Assembly (NCBI GenBank): GCA_903873965.1
Contig: CAIQQO010000201.1
Location: 18,957 to 82,956 of the forward strand
Origin: an uncultured bacterium
Lineage (GTDB): Bacteria; Chloroflexota; Anaerolineae; J036; Brachytrichaceae
DNA: 64,000 nucleotides
Direction of reading: 5' to 3'
This document shows, one piece after another, positions 9,081-17,530 of this stretch. The stretch's first letter is position 1. Each line of letters opens with the position of its first letter. The notes below the pieces were generated by a model, which ran no database searches, had not been told where the DNA came from, and was given only the letters and a program-made list of their open reading frames with translations. Made by a program: the position numbers and the translations under genes.

Positions 9081-9230
9081 GCATTTCTCCATATATGCGC
9101 GGGTTAATAAAGTGAAGGCATGATTATATCTGAATTAGGAAATCATGTGTAACTCAATCGATGCGGGATGCAGAGCCATCACTCAGAGATACAGTGCAAG
9201 ATGATGTTACAGTTTATTCAGGTGTAATGA

Positions 9231-9845
9231 GTGCCACAGTTTGATATAACGCGTTATCAGGATCAGCTAAACCTGTTGCATACCCACATCTGCCCTCGGC
9301 AGGTGCTTGGCATGCGCATGGGCGAATTGGCCGGCGACTATTTAGGTCTCGACTTGCCGGTGTTACGGCAACAGCACGACAAGCGTTTGTTTGTTTTTGT
9401 TGAGACGGATGGCTGTTTTGTCGATGGTGTGATGGTGGCGACCGGCTGCTCGCTTGGTCATCGTACCATGCGGTTGGAAGATCAGGGGAAAACGGCTGCC
9501 ACGTTCGTGGATACTAGTCGGCATGACCAGTCTGGTCTGCGCATCTGGCCGCACCCTCTAGCGCGCCAGCGTGCAATGGATATGGCGCCTGGCGCGAGTA
9601 GCCGGTGGCATGCACAACTCGATGGCTATCAACACATGGCCAATGCCGACCTGCTTTGTACGCGCGTAGTGACACTGACTGTTTCGATGCAGGCCATCAT
9701 CAGTAAACCCGGCCTGCGTCAGGAATGCGCAGTCTGCGGCGAAGAGATTATGAATGAACGCGGCATTTTACGGGGAGATGTGATTCTGTGCCGCACGTGT
9801 GCCGGCGAGTCGCGCTACTATGAAGTGACAACGCCCAGTGACTAG
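9231..9845 (+). CDS. FmdE-family protein with C-terminal zinc finger
   Basis: The 204-residue protein has the FmdE pattern: HTHICPRQVLGMRMGELA near the N-terminus (conserved H, C and RMG) and a TDGCFVDGV...TGCSLGH core. It ends in a CxxC-CxxC zinc ribbon (CAVCGEE...CRTCAG). FmdE proteins were named for formylmethanofuran dehydrogenase clusters and often occur near molybdenum or tungsten enzymes, but their reaction is not established. The start is a GTG placed directly after an in-frame TGA, so no longer form is possible. It is divergent from acsE, with about 150 bases between, and likely shares a control region with the formate/methyl cluster. Confidence 0.85.
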   Translation: MPQFDITRYQDQLNLLHTHICPRQVLGMRMGELAGDYLGLDLPVLRQQHDKRLFVFVETDGCFVDGVMVATGCSLGHRTMRLEDQGKTAATFVDTSRHDQSGLRIWPHPLARQRAMDMAPGASSRWHAQLDGYQHMANADLLCTRVVTLTVSMQAIISKPGLRQECAVCGEEIMNERGILRGDVILCRTCAGESRYYEVTTPSD

Positions 9846-9971
9846 CACGGCGCTTTGCCACAGAATTTCATAACCATCATCACGTTACAATGTGCTGTAT
9901 AAAAGGCCGCCGTCGCATGGGCAAACAGGGCCATGCCGGCAATAGTGGTGCACATCTTTACAAGGAGTATG

Positions 9972-10547
9972 ATGAAACCGAACTTGAAACTGGTCATGAA
10001 TCGCCTGATGGCGATCCTGAAGCCTTGTGGTCAATCACAAGAGGCCGGCGATGGTGCGTCGTCCATCCCCACTTTCCGTGAGTCTCGTGGTATGTCATCC
10101 TCTAACCTGGCAACGCCTGCAAAACGACACTTGGACCGCAAGGCCGCTTTGATGGCGCTGTCGACTTTTACGCTTGCGTTGGTGGTGGCCGGATGCGCCT
10201 CGGTGGTACAACCCTATGCCGTGCGCAAAGGCACTGCGCGCGACTTTATCTTCTCGGTGGAACCCTTGAACAATGCGGCGGTGCGGGTGTGGTTGCGGTC
10301 GGATAACATGGCCGCGTACTGCGTGACGCAACCCGAATTGGCAGCGCGGTTTACTGATGCGATCGTCAATTGGAACGGCGAGGTGCTGGTGACTTATCAC
10401 TCGCTATCGCCGGTCGAGCAGAAAGCGCGTGAGTGGGTGCTGGCTGGCTGCGGCACATTCTCTGGCACCAATGCCAGTACCTTTGAACTTTACAATGTGG
10501 ACGACATGAAACTAGTGTCTGGACGACCTGACAACAGCGGGCGTTAG
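9972..10547 (+). CDS. Predicted lipoprotein, function unknown
   Basis: A hydrophobic stretch ending in the lipobox-like LVVAGC is preceded by a basic segment (KRHLDRKAA), which marks an exported lipoprotein; the mature part after the Cys is about 120 residues with no domain I recognise. The start is uncertain. AAGGAG stands just before tandem ATGs at 9969/9972, but the ATG at 10092 would give a normal-length signal peptide (about 35 residues). The ORF track starts even earlier, at 9933. The mature part contains NNAAVRVWLRSDNMAAYC, and two further cysteines that could form a disulfide. It is 24 bases upstream of the cohesin-type surface protein gene, so the two may be co-transcribed. Confidence 0.7.
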   Translation: MKPNLKLVMNRLMAILKPCGQSQEAGDGASSIPTFRESRGMSSSNLATPAKRHLDRKAALMALSTFTLALVVAGCASVVQPYAVRKGTARDFIFSVEPLNNAAVRVWLRSDNMAAYCVTQPELAARFTDAIVNWNGEVLVTYHSLSPVEQKAREWVLAGCGTFSGTNASTFELYNVDDMKLVSGRPDNSGR

Positions 10548-10570
10548 GTCGCATCGACCATCCAGCAGGG

Positions 10571-11884
10571 ATGCATAGCCATACCATATTCTACTCAACA
10601 TCAAGTACAACGCGCATGATGGGAATTCGACGCCGTTCTGACCCAGTCTTACGGGGACGCAGTGCTGTTCTGGCTTTCGCCTGCCTGCTGATGGCCTTGT
10701 CGCCATTCTCACAGAGCTGCAGAGCCATGCCATCGTATGCCCAAACGGCAGCCCAGGTGCGCGTGACGCCTGTTCCCTCCCAGGTGACTACCAGTGCGCT
10801 GACCAATGTGACCGTGCAGGTCATAGGCGCCACTGGCCTGTATGCGATCGACATCATCGTGAAGTTCGACCCCGTGCTGCTCGAGGCTGCAGGCACCAGC
10901 CCGGGACAACAATACGTGCCGGTGACACCCGGAACGTTTCTTGAGGCGGGTACGACAACAGCGAATCAGGCTGACAATAGCGCCGGGACGATTCATTTCG
11001 CGATGACGCAGATTGGGGCAAGCCCTGCTAAATCGGGTGATGGTCTCCTTTTCAGCATCAACCTGCGCGGGCGCGCCAACATCGGCCTCTCTGCTCTCAC
11101 CTTTACAAAAGTGCAATTGACTTCCCAGAATGGCACTTTGTTGCCAACCACGTTGACGTATGGTGAGATTACCGTAATTGCAGGGCCACCTGGCAGTGTT
11201 GCGCAGACGCCATTGCCCACGATCACGCCGTGGCCAACACTGAACCCCGGCGGTTCTCCCATTGATACACCTACGCCCGGCGCACCTCAGCTTCCGACTC
11301 AAACCGCCACGGCATCTCCAACACCAACGGCCACGGCATCACCCGTCGCCGAGTCGACCGTAATCCCATCGCCCCTTCCGCCGGTGTTGCCCAGCGTGAC
11401 GCACACCGCGCTTGTGCCCACGCACACCAGCACGGCAATAGCAACTGCATCCACGTCAACCCCTACACCCGTACTGACATCGTCGACAACCCCCACAACG
11501 ACAGCGGTGATCATCACCGTGACGCAGCAAGCGCCGCTGCCATCACCGGATCAAGCACTGACGTCATCCATGCAGTCTGACGGAGGTACGGAACCATCCG
11601 GCATCGCGACTTCGCCTTCACTCAGCGGCACAAACAGCATTTCGCCGTCACTCGTGGCCTTATCAGCGCCACCGTCGCGCATAACGCAGGGGCAGGCCAG
11701 AGCGCCATTAAGTGCGGATGAGAAGCGCGCCCAACTGACTCGCGCTACGATCGAAACGTTGATCTTGCTCGCCTTGTGCCTGATCGGGCTGATTGTGATG
11801 GCGGCAGGCGTGGTCGTTGTCAGGATCATGCTGCAGCCGCCAACAGGAGTTGATGGAAGTCAGGGGACAAGGGACGGGGGATAG
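10571..11884 (+). CDS. Cohesin-domain surface protein with Thr/Pro-rich stalk and C-terminal membrane anchor
   Basis: The protein has 437 residues. A signal region (VLAFACLLMALSPFSQS) is followed by a cohesin-like beta domain, about residues 60-205, with the typical phrases VTVQVIGATGLYAIDIIVKFDPVLLEA and GDGLLFSINLRGRANIGLSALTF quoted here only in part. A low-complexity stalk rich in T, P and S spans about 210-380, then one membrane helix (LILLALCLIGLIVMAAGVVVV) and a short cytoplasmic tail. Cohesin-type modules bind partner proteins or sugars at the cell surface; no dockerin is seen nearby. The start could also be the ATG at 10619. The last 10 codons (GSQGTRDGG) come from a purine-rich gene-end repeat, so the true C-terminus may be recent. 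Confidence 0.85.
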   Translation: MHSHTIFYSTSSTTRMMGIRRRSDPVLRGRSAVLAFACLLMALSPFSQSCRAMPSYAQTAAQVRVTPVPSQVTTSALTNVTVQVIGATGLYAIDIIVKFDPVLLEAAGTSPGQQYVPVTPGTFLEAGTTTANQADNSAGTIHFAMTQIGASPAKSGDGLLFSINLRGRANIGLSALTFTKVQLTSQNGTLLPTTLTYGEITVIAGPPGSVAQTPLPTITPWPTLNPGGSPIDTPTPGAPQLPTQTATASPTPTATASPVAESTVIPSPLPPVLPSVTHTALVPTHTSTAIATASTSTPTPVLTSSTTPTTTAVIITVTQQAPLPSPDQALTSSMQSDGGTEPSGIATSPSLSGTNSISPSLVALSAPPSRITQGQARAPLSADEKRAQLTRATIETLILLALCLIGLIVMAAGVVVVRIMLQPPTGVDGSQGTRDGG

Positions 11885-11890
11885 GTGGCA
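11855..11890 (+). repeat. Purine-rich gene-end repeat spanning the cohesin-gene stop
   Basis: GGAAGTCAGGGGACAAGGGA followed by CGGGGGATAG overlaps the last codons and the TAG stop of the preceding gene. It matches, in sense orientation, the tract just after metVF (read on the minus strand) and is similar to those after the solute-binding protein and the isomerase-like gene. Confidence 0.5.
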
Positions 11891-11949
11891 GGCATCACGC
11901 AACAAAGTAATGCGATCCCTCAATGTCGATTTCAATTAGCAGGGCGATA

Positions 11950-13752
11950 TCACAGTGTTTTCAAGGCTCGCAGCAACGAAGGCCGGCGGCGATAGTCCTC
12001 TCTTATCCGCGCCAGGTACGCATCCCATGTGTGTCCTTGGCCGAGTACGCGATAGGCCTTCTTCACAAGTATCAGCCAAGCGGCGACCGTAGGATAGTTT
12101 GAACTGCTGACGGTGTCGATCAATGCTTGGGCATGTTGTTTGCCCACCTCGACCACCCAATCAGGGCGATGCTGCATCACGCCATCGGCGATGATACTAA
12201 CGACTTGCGTGTTGATTCTTCCACGAGCGCTGTTTGCGAAAGCAATTGCCGCATCCCATTCCTGCTCGTACAGTAATATCGCAGCATACTCACTGGACAG
12301 CCACCAACGTGCCGATTGCTCAAGGAGGTGTTTTCTTATCTCGTCCCAGTTCTTGTCTGCCAGTGCCTTGATCTCCTGAAAGAGCGGCAGTAACGGATTT
12401 TCATCGAACACCGCTATCAACGCTTGCAACGCCAAATCGTCCTGTTTGTGCGATTTAGCCAAGGGGGCTAGCCATCGCCCCAACTCGGCGCGGGATTGCG
12501 CCAACTGCAAGCCATTTCCTGCAATCATGATGGCTTCTGCTACCTGACCGATCGCATGCAACTGTTGCGCCAGCGCTAACGCCTCGCTTGCCAGTTTGAA
12601 ATGTTGCGTAGCATACTGCACCGCCTCGGTTCCGCGCCTCAACTCAATTAGTTTTTGTGTGTAACGGAGATGACGCCTGGCAGAAAGCGCAATGGCCAGA
12701 TATCGCTCGTTTTCGCCGCGTCGATTCAGCACATTTAGCTGTGCATCGTTGACGTCTTCCAGGCGATAGTTACTTGTCCCCCATGTGTTCTCCGGGATAG
12801 CGGCATGTTCTTTGATGATTTCATCGTCACCAGCCTCATCAGCATCGTTATTGCCGTGTTCGCTCTTGCGATCAATTGCGGTCCAGCCATATTCCAGCGC
12901 ATCACTCGTCGCAGGATAGCCGTGATAGTCATCCCCGATTGCAATTTGGAGGTTCTGTTTCTCAGCGCTGCTTAACTCGGTGCTGAGCACAGCCTCCGCA
13001 GTGGGTATGTCCAGCTGATTCGCAAAGTTGTCCAGCTCGCTCAGTTCAAAATCTGCGTAATTCTGACTCTTGCGAATCTCATCGATTACGGCGGTAGCGA
13101 TTGCCAGCGCATTCCTGGATTGGTCTGTGTTCAAGTAGTCGACTATGACTTGCCGTATTTCGTCAAGTTCCTGGATCAGTTCGCCGTCCTCCTCTTCGTA
13201 TTCCGGGTTGTAGTTCTCACATGCGTCACGGATGAGTGCGCGGATGTGTTGGCGATATGGGGCGTCGTCCACGGTCTTGTGCTGCGGTGTGTTTTTTACC
13301 TCACCTGTGGACTTTGCTGTGGTGCTCTTGCGCGCCAGATCGGCGACCCAGCGTTCGACCGCGTTGCGCACGTCATCGTTTTTCTGAATAAGCGCCGTCA
13401 GCAGTTCCACCATCTGGTCGCGATTCAGTCCGCTCAGCAGGTACTGTGGGGCAATTTGCGGCTCGAACGACGCAGGGTCATTCAAATAAGCCAGAAGCAG
13501 CGCGACGATGTGTTTGCAATAATCGCCATTTTCATAAGCGCATGTGCACGAGGCGTTGGAGACGCCGGCGTTGTCAAATTCCACGCGCAGTTGGTAATGT
13601 GGGGCGTAACTGCCACGGCACTTGGCATTGAGAGCATTCTCGCTGATGGCTGCTTCGTAAATGGCGCCTTTGCTGTAGTAGTCACGACCACGGGCGAGTG
13701 ATTCATTCGAAGCGCCTGCGCTAATCATGGCTTCGGTCAATTTTATGAGCAT
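11950..13752 (-). CDS. SWIM zinc-finger protein with helical repeat tail
   Basis: The N-terminal 100 residues contain a SWIM zinc finger, CTCAYENGDYCKH (CxCx(n)CxH), a fold that binds DNA or protein. The rest, about 480 residues, is helical and acidic in the middle (EYEEEDGELIQELDEI), with repeat-like helices suited to a scaffold. I place the start at 13752 (MLIKLTEAM), where AGGAGG lies six bases upstream, giving 600 residues. The 46-residue extension in the ORF track is very basic and lacks support. SWIM proteins often occur with SNF2 helicases or MoxR/VWA genes; none is adjacent here. Its role is unknown. Confidence 0.85.
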   Translation of the reverse strand: MLIKLTEAMISAGASNESLARGRDYYSKGAIYEAAISENALNAKCRGSYAPHYQLRVEFDNAGVSNASCTCAYENGDYCKHIVALLLAYLNDPASFEPQIAPQYLLSGLNRDQMVELLTALIQKNDDVRNAVERWVADLARKSTTAKSTGEVKNTPQHKTVDDAPYRQHIRALIRDACENYNPEYEEEDGELIQELDEIRQVIVDYLNTDQSRNALAIATAVIDEIRKSQNYADFELSELDNFANQLDIPTAEAVLSTELSSAEKQNLQIAIGDDYHGYPATSDALEYGWTAIDRKSEHGNNDADEAGDDEIIKEHAAIPENTWGTSNYRLEDVNDAQLNVLNRRGENERYLAIALSARRHLRYTQKLIELRRGTEAVQYATQHFKLASEALALAQQLHAIGQVAEAIMIAGNGLQLAQSRAELGRWLAPLAKSHKQDDLALQALIAVFDENPLLPLFQEIKALADKNWDEIRKHLLEQSARWWLSSEYAAILLYEQEWDAAIAFANSARGRINTQVVSIIADGVMQHRPDWVVEVGKQHAQALIDTVSSSNYPTVAAWLILVKKAYRVLGQGHTWDAYLARIREDYRRRPSLLRALKTL

Positions 13753-13930
13753 ACGCCACCTCCTGAGTATGGTCAGTTGACTATACATCAGGTACGTCGC
13801 CTGCGCGGCTCCTCTCTTCCTCTCGCTAAAAACGCGGGTTTTTCCATTTGGTGTATTATCGAATTTGAATTGTAGATTCGCAAAAATCAATTAAAACAAG
13901 CGAGTAGATACCTACTCCAAGGTTCCACCT

Positions 13931-16900
13931 TTGCATACTTTCAAAGAGGTAACAACGACGCGCCTATCCGGGCTAACGGACCGTGTTGACACCCAATCCC
14001 AGCCGCTGATTGAACCGCCGACCAACCGGGCAGAGCCGACTGTCCCCACTCATCTGGCCGAGTTGGAATTACGCATCCTACGCGGTTGGGAACAAAGACG
14101 CGGCCAGGGTGCTGCCGAAGTACTGCCGGGAGATTTCGAACAACTCTCGTTCGAACGCCGGGGGCTTCTGTACACGCTCAAGTGCTGCCACAAGACCGAT
14201 GCTGATGCTCACGAAGGCGGCAGGGAAGGCGGTTGCCCTCTCTGTGATTCCGTCCAGCGCCAGCTGCACAACCTCACCGCCGTTCAGCTGCCCTCCGGCC
14301 GCAGCTGGGAAATCTGGGTCAATAAGAGAAGCTATGCTGCGTACCATATCCTGATCATGCCCTTGACTGGTCAGGGACAGCCTGAGCATCGCTGTTGCGG
14401 CCAGGAAGCCACCCGCGACGATATCCAGGATATGCTGGCGCTGAAGACACTTCTACCCCACTTCTGCCTGTTCTTCAACGCTCATGGCGCGGGTAACAGC
14501 CAGGAACATCAGCATTTCCAGGGCTTTTACGCGGATACCGGCGCTGTGCTGCAAGTGGAGAAACAGGCCACACAGGGTTTGTGGCAGCACGGGCGTTTTT
14601 GGATGACGCAGGTGGAAGATTGGCCGGCAGAGTGCATCAGGATGCGGGGCCGGCACGATGTGCTGGCCGCGTACGCGGCCCAGGCTATTCAACTCGCTAG
14701 ACAAAAAAACCTGTCTTACAACTTGTTGTTCACAGGCAACGCGCTGTACTTTGCCAGGAGAAAGCAACTCGGATCAACCCACCTGGATAAGACCGCAGCC
14801 GGCGCGCTGGATGTGTTTGATCTGAAGCACATTGTCTCGCCGTCTGCGTTTGAGTGGGCGAAAACACACCCCCTGCAACTGCCAGACGAACTTGATTCGC
14901 TGTATGCGGATATCACCTGCAGCCGTGTCGAGACGCAGGCCTTCATGCGGGAGTGGATACAACTGGTCGGCGACGCACCGATATCCCATCTGGCTACGAA
15001 TGCTGCCGTTCAGTCGCAGGAGGCGACCGTACTGGACATACTGGTTGACTGTGCGGCAGGAGAACCGGCGTTGCGTGTGGCGGGCAGAGCGAAACTGGCG
15101 GCGTTTCTGAAAGATGAACTCTCCAATCGTAAGGAGCTGGCTGAAGCGCCATCAGCCTGTGGCACACCCGGCCATAAATGGTCGCGATTTTCCCGCTGGG
15201 CGGAGTCACGCCTACGGCCGGCAGAAGAAAGAATCAAAGACTCTGAAGAGGTTAACAAGGGGCTGGGCGTCGTGGATGCCCTGGTTGAAGCCTCGCGTTG
15301 CCTGCTGTGCCGGGAACCATTCTGCACCAAGGGCTGCCCGGTCATGATGGATATCAAGGGTGTGGTGAAGGCCTTTGTGAACGGCGACATCCAACAGGCT
15401 TATGCCATTATCAGAAAAGATAACATCCTACCGGCAATTACGAGCCGGGTTTGTCCACAGGAGACACAATGCCAGGCAACCTGCGCGCTGGCCAAAAGAG
15501 GCGATGCGTTATCGATTGGTCAACTGGAAAGGGCGGTGGTGGACCTGCACGACTTATTCTGCGCCTGCCGAGTGATCGATGCAGCGGAGATTGAGGACCA
15601 CGTTGACATCGTCATGCCTGAAAAAGACTATCCCATTGCGGTCATCGGTGCCGGCCCGGCTGGTCTTACGGTTGCATCCGAGCTGGCGCGCTGGTACACC
15701 CGCGTGGTCATCTTTGAAGCGTTGCCCGAACCGGGCGGCGGTGTGTTGAAGTATGGGATTCCCGGCTTCCGCTTGCCAAAAGACATCGTGCAAGCCGAGA
15801 TTGATTGGGTCAAAAGCCGCGGCGTTAAACTCATCTTCGATGTGGCCGTCGGTCGCACCCTGACCATCGCGGACTTGCGCCAGATGGGCTTTCGCGCGAT
15901 TGTGCTCGGCACAGGCGCCGGGTTGCCGAAGTTCATGGGCATACCCGGCGAGGAACTGAATGGCGTCGTTACCGCCAACGAGTTTCTCATGCGCTACAAC
16001 CTGATGTCAGCCGGGCAGCCCGAGTATGACACACCTCTCAAGGTGGGCAGGAAAGTGGTTATTATCGGTGGCGGCAATGTGGCCATGGATTCAGCGCGCA
16101 GCGCCATGCGCACCGGCGCACAAGAGGTCATTGTCATGTACCGTCGGGCGGAGGTAGATATGCCGGTGCGCGCTGAGGAACTGGATCGCGCCAGGGAAGA
16201 GGGCATCATCGTCATGCCACTGACAGCACTGCTGGAGTTCCTGGGCGTCGATGGCGCGCTCACGGGCGCACGCTGCCAAAAGATGGCCCTGGGCAAGCCG
16301 GATGAATCGGGGCGCCGCTCTCCTCAGCCGATTCAGGGTAGTGAATTCATCGTCGACGGCGTCAGCAGCGTCATTCTGGCCATTGGCACCGAGCCCAACA
16401 CCATGCTCATGGACCAGGAAAGATTGCCCAAGGGCAAGTGGAATACCGTCGCTCTTCAGGATGCTCAAACCGGCCAGACCCGGCAGCCGGACATTTTCGC
16501 CGCCGGTGACATTGCCGGCGGGTCGACGGTGATCGACGCGATGGGCACCGCCCGCAAAGCCGTCGTGGGAGTGCACACCTATCTGCAGTCTCTGCCCGAA
16601 GATGCGCGCCGGATTCGCACCGACCGGCGCGTGCTGCAGGCCGATGGTTACGCGATCACGCATCGAGAGGAACTGGCCAGTAATATCGTCCTGTTGAAAG
16701 TGTCAGCGCCGTTTGTGGCGGCGGCTGCGCGCGCCGGTCAGTTTGTCATGGTCATGAGTGATGCCCGTTCGGAACGAATTCCCCTCACCATTGCCGATTG
16801 GGATGCGGACAGTGGTGAAATCACTATAGTCATCCAGGCGGTCGGCTTGTCGACCATCAAGCTGTGTCGACGCCAGGTGGGCGAGCGCCTCTTCAGTGTG

Positions 16901-17482
16901 GCCGGCGCGTTGGGGCAACCCACCCATGTCGTGCATGACCCACAAAAAGACATCGTTGTCTGCGTTGCCGGCGGGGTCGGTATCGCACCGCTCTATCCGA
17001 TTGCCCGCGCCAACGTGCAGGCCGGAAACCGCGTGGTATCCATCATCGGCGTGAAATCACTCGACATGCTGTTTTGGGAAGACAGGATGCGGGCCATGTC
17101 AACCGCATTCACGCTGACGCTGGATTCGCAAGGACAGCTTGTGACCGATGGACTGGGAGCGTATCTGGAGGAGCAGCAGAGCAATGGCGGCATCCACCGG
17201 ATCGCGCGCGTCGTCGCCATAGGATCGGCTGGCATGATGCAGGCCGTGAGTAAATTGACCGCCCGTTACGGCATTCCTACGGTGGTCAGCCTGAATTCGA
17301 TCATGCTATGCGGGATCGGCATGTGCGGCTGTGATCGCGAGAACGTCAACGGTCAGCGGGTGTTTACCTGTGTGCATGGGCCTGAATTCGAGAGCCAGTC
17401 GGTTGACTGGCATGGCGTGTTTGCGCGACAGAAGCGCTATCTCCAGGAAGAGGCGCTCGCGCGCGCAGCCTCGAAGGGATAG
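13931..17482 (+). CDS. Triple fusion: HIT-type phosphorylase-like domain + NfnB/GltD-like + NfnA/PyrK-like oxidoreductase
   Basis: One unbroken 1183-residue frame joins three modules. (1) Residues about 60-360 resemble the GDP-sugar/Ap4A phosphorylase branch of the HIT superfamily, with GNSQEHQHFQGFY (187-199) as the His-x-His-x-Gln-like motif and a CC...CPLC zinc-like pair near 85-105. (2) About 420-890 is an NADPH-dependent glutamate-synthase-small-subunit-like module: Fe-S cysteines CLLCREPFCTKGC and CPQETQCQATC, FAD loop IGAGPAG, NAD(P) loop GGGNVAMD, and FAAGDIAGG. (3) About 900-1160 is a PyrK/NfnA-like flavin-NAD module with AGGVGIAPLYP and [2Fe-2S] ligands CGIGMCGC...C. Modules 2+3 together match NfnAB, which bifurcates electrons between NADH, NADPH and ferredoxin. 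Whether the phosphorylase part is active is unknown. Start is TTG with AAGG upstream and is uncertain. Confidence 0.85.
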   Translation: MHTFKEVTTTRLSGLTDRVDTQSQPLIEPPTNRAEPTVPTHLAELELRILRGWEQRRGQGAAEVLPGDFEQLSFERRGLLYTLKCCHKTDADAHEGGREGGCPLCDSVQRQLHNLTAVQLPSGRSWEIWVNKRSYAAYHILIMPLTGQGQPEHRCCGQEATRDDIQDMLALKTLLPHFCLFFNAHGAGNSQEHQHFQGFYADTGAVLQVEKQATQGLWQHGRFWMTQVEDWPAECIRMRGRHDVLAAYAAQAIQLARQKNLSYNLLFTGNALYFARRKQLGSTHLDKTAAGALDVFDLKHIVSPSAFEWAKTHPLQLPDELDSLYADITCSRVETQAFMREWIQLVGDAPISHLATNAAVQSQEATVLDILVDCAAGEPALRVAGRAKLAAFLKDELSNRKELAEAPSACGTPGHKWSRFSRWAESRLRPAEERIKDSEEVNKGLGVVDALVEASRCLLCREPFCTKGCPVMMDIKGVVKAFVNGDIQQAYAIIRKDNILPAITSRVCPQETQCQATCALAKRGDALSIGQLERAVVDLHDLFCACRVIDAAEIEDHVDIVMPEKDYPIAVIGAGPAGLTVASELARWYTRVVIFEALPEPGGGVLKYGIPGFRLPKDIVQAEIDWVKSRGVKLIFDVAVGRTLTIADLRQMGFRAIVLGTGAGLPKFMGIPGEELNGVVTANEFLMRYNLMSAGQPEYDTPLKVGRKVVIIGGGNVAMDSARSAMRTGAQEVIVMYRRAEVDMPVRAEELDRAREEGIIVMPLTALLEFLGVDGALTGARCQKMALGKPDESGRRSPQPIQGSEFIVDGVSSVILAIGTEPNTMLMDQERLPKGKWNTVALQDAQTGQTRQPDIFAAGDIAGGSTVIDAMGTARKAVVGVHTYLQSLPEDARRIRTDRRVLQADGYAITHREELASNIVLLKVSAPFVAAAARAGQFVMVMSDARSERIPLTIADWDADSGEITIVIQAVGLSTIKLCRRQVGERLFSVAGALGQPTHVVHDPQKDIVVCVAGGVGIAPLYPIARANVQAGNRVVSIIGVKSLDMLFWEDRMRAMSTAFTLTLDSQGQLVTDGLGAYLEEQQSNGGIHRIARVVAIGSAGMMQAVSKLTARYGIPTVVSLNSIMLCGIGMCGCDRENVNGQRVFTCVHGPEFESQSVDWHGVFARQKRYLQEEALARAASKG

Positions 17483-17498
17483 CGTCTTTCGCATGGAT

Positions 17499-17530
17499 AA
17501 AGCTCCGGGTTTTAACCCGGAGCTTTTTTT
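17499..17530. terminator. Bidirectional intrinsic terminator
   Basis: AAGCTCCGGGTT and AACCCGGAGCTT form a perfect 12-pair stem around TT, followed by seven T on the plus strand and preceded by a short A run. It serves the triple-fusion gene (plus) and reaches the TAA stop of the convergent glycosidase-like gene. Confidence 0.9.

Noticed and set aside
9890-10081. 63-residue plus-strand ORF before the lipoprotein
   Set aside because: It overlaps the lipoprotein gene in another frame and has no domain or conserved look.
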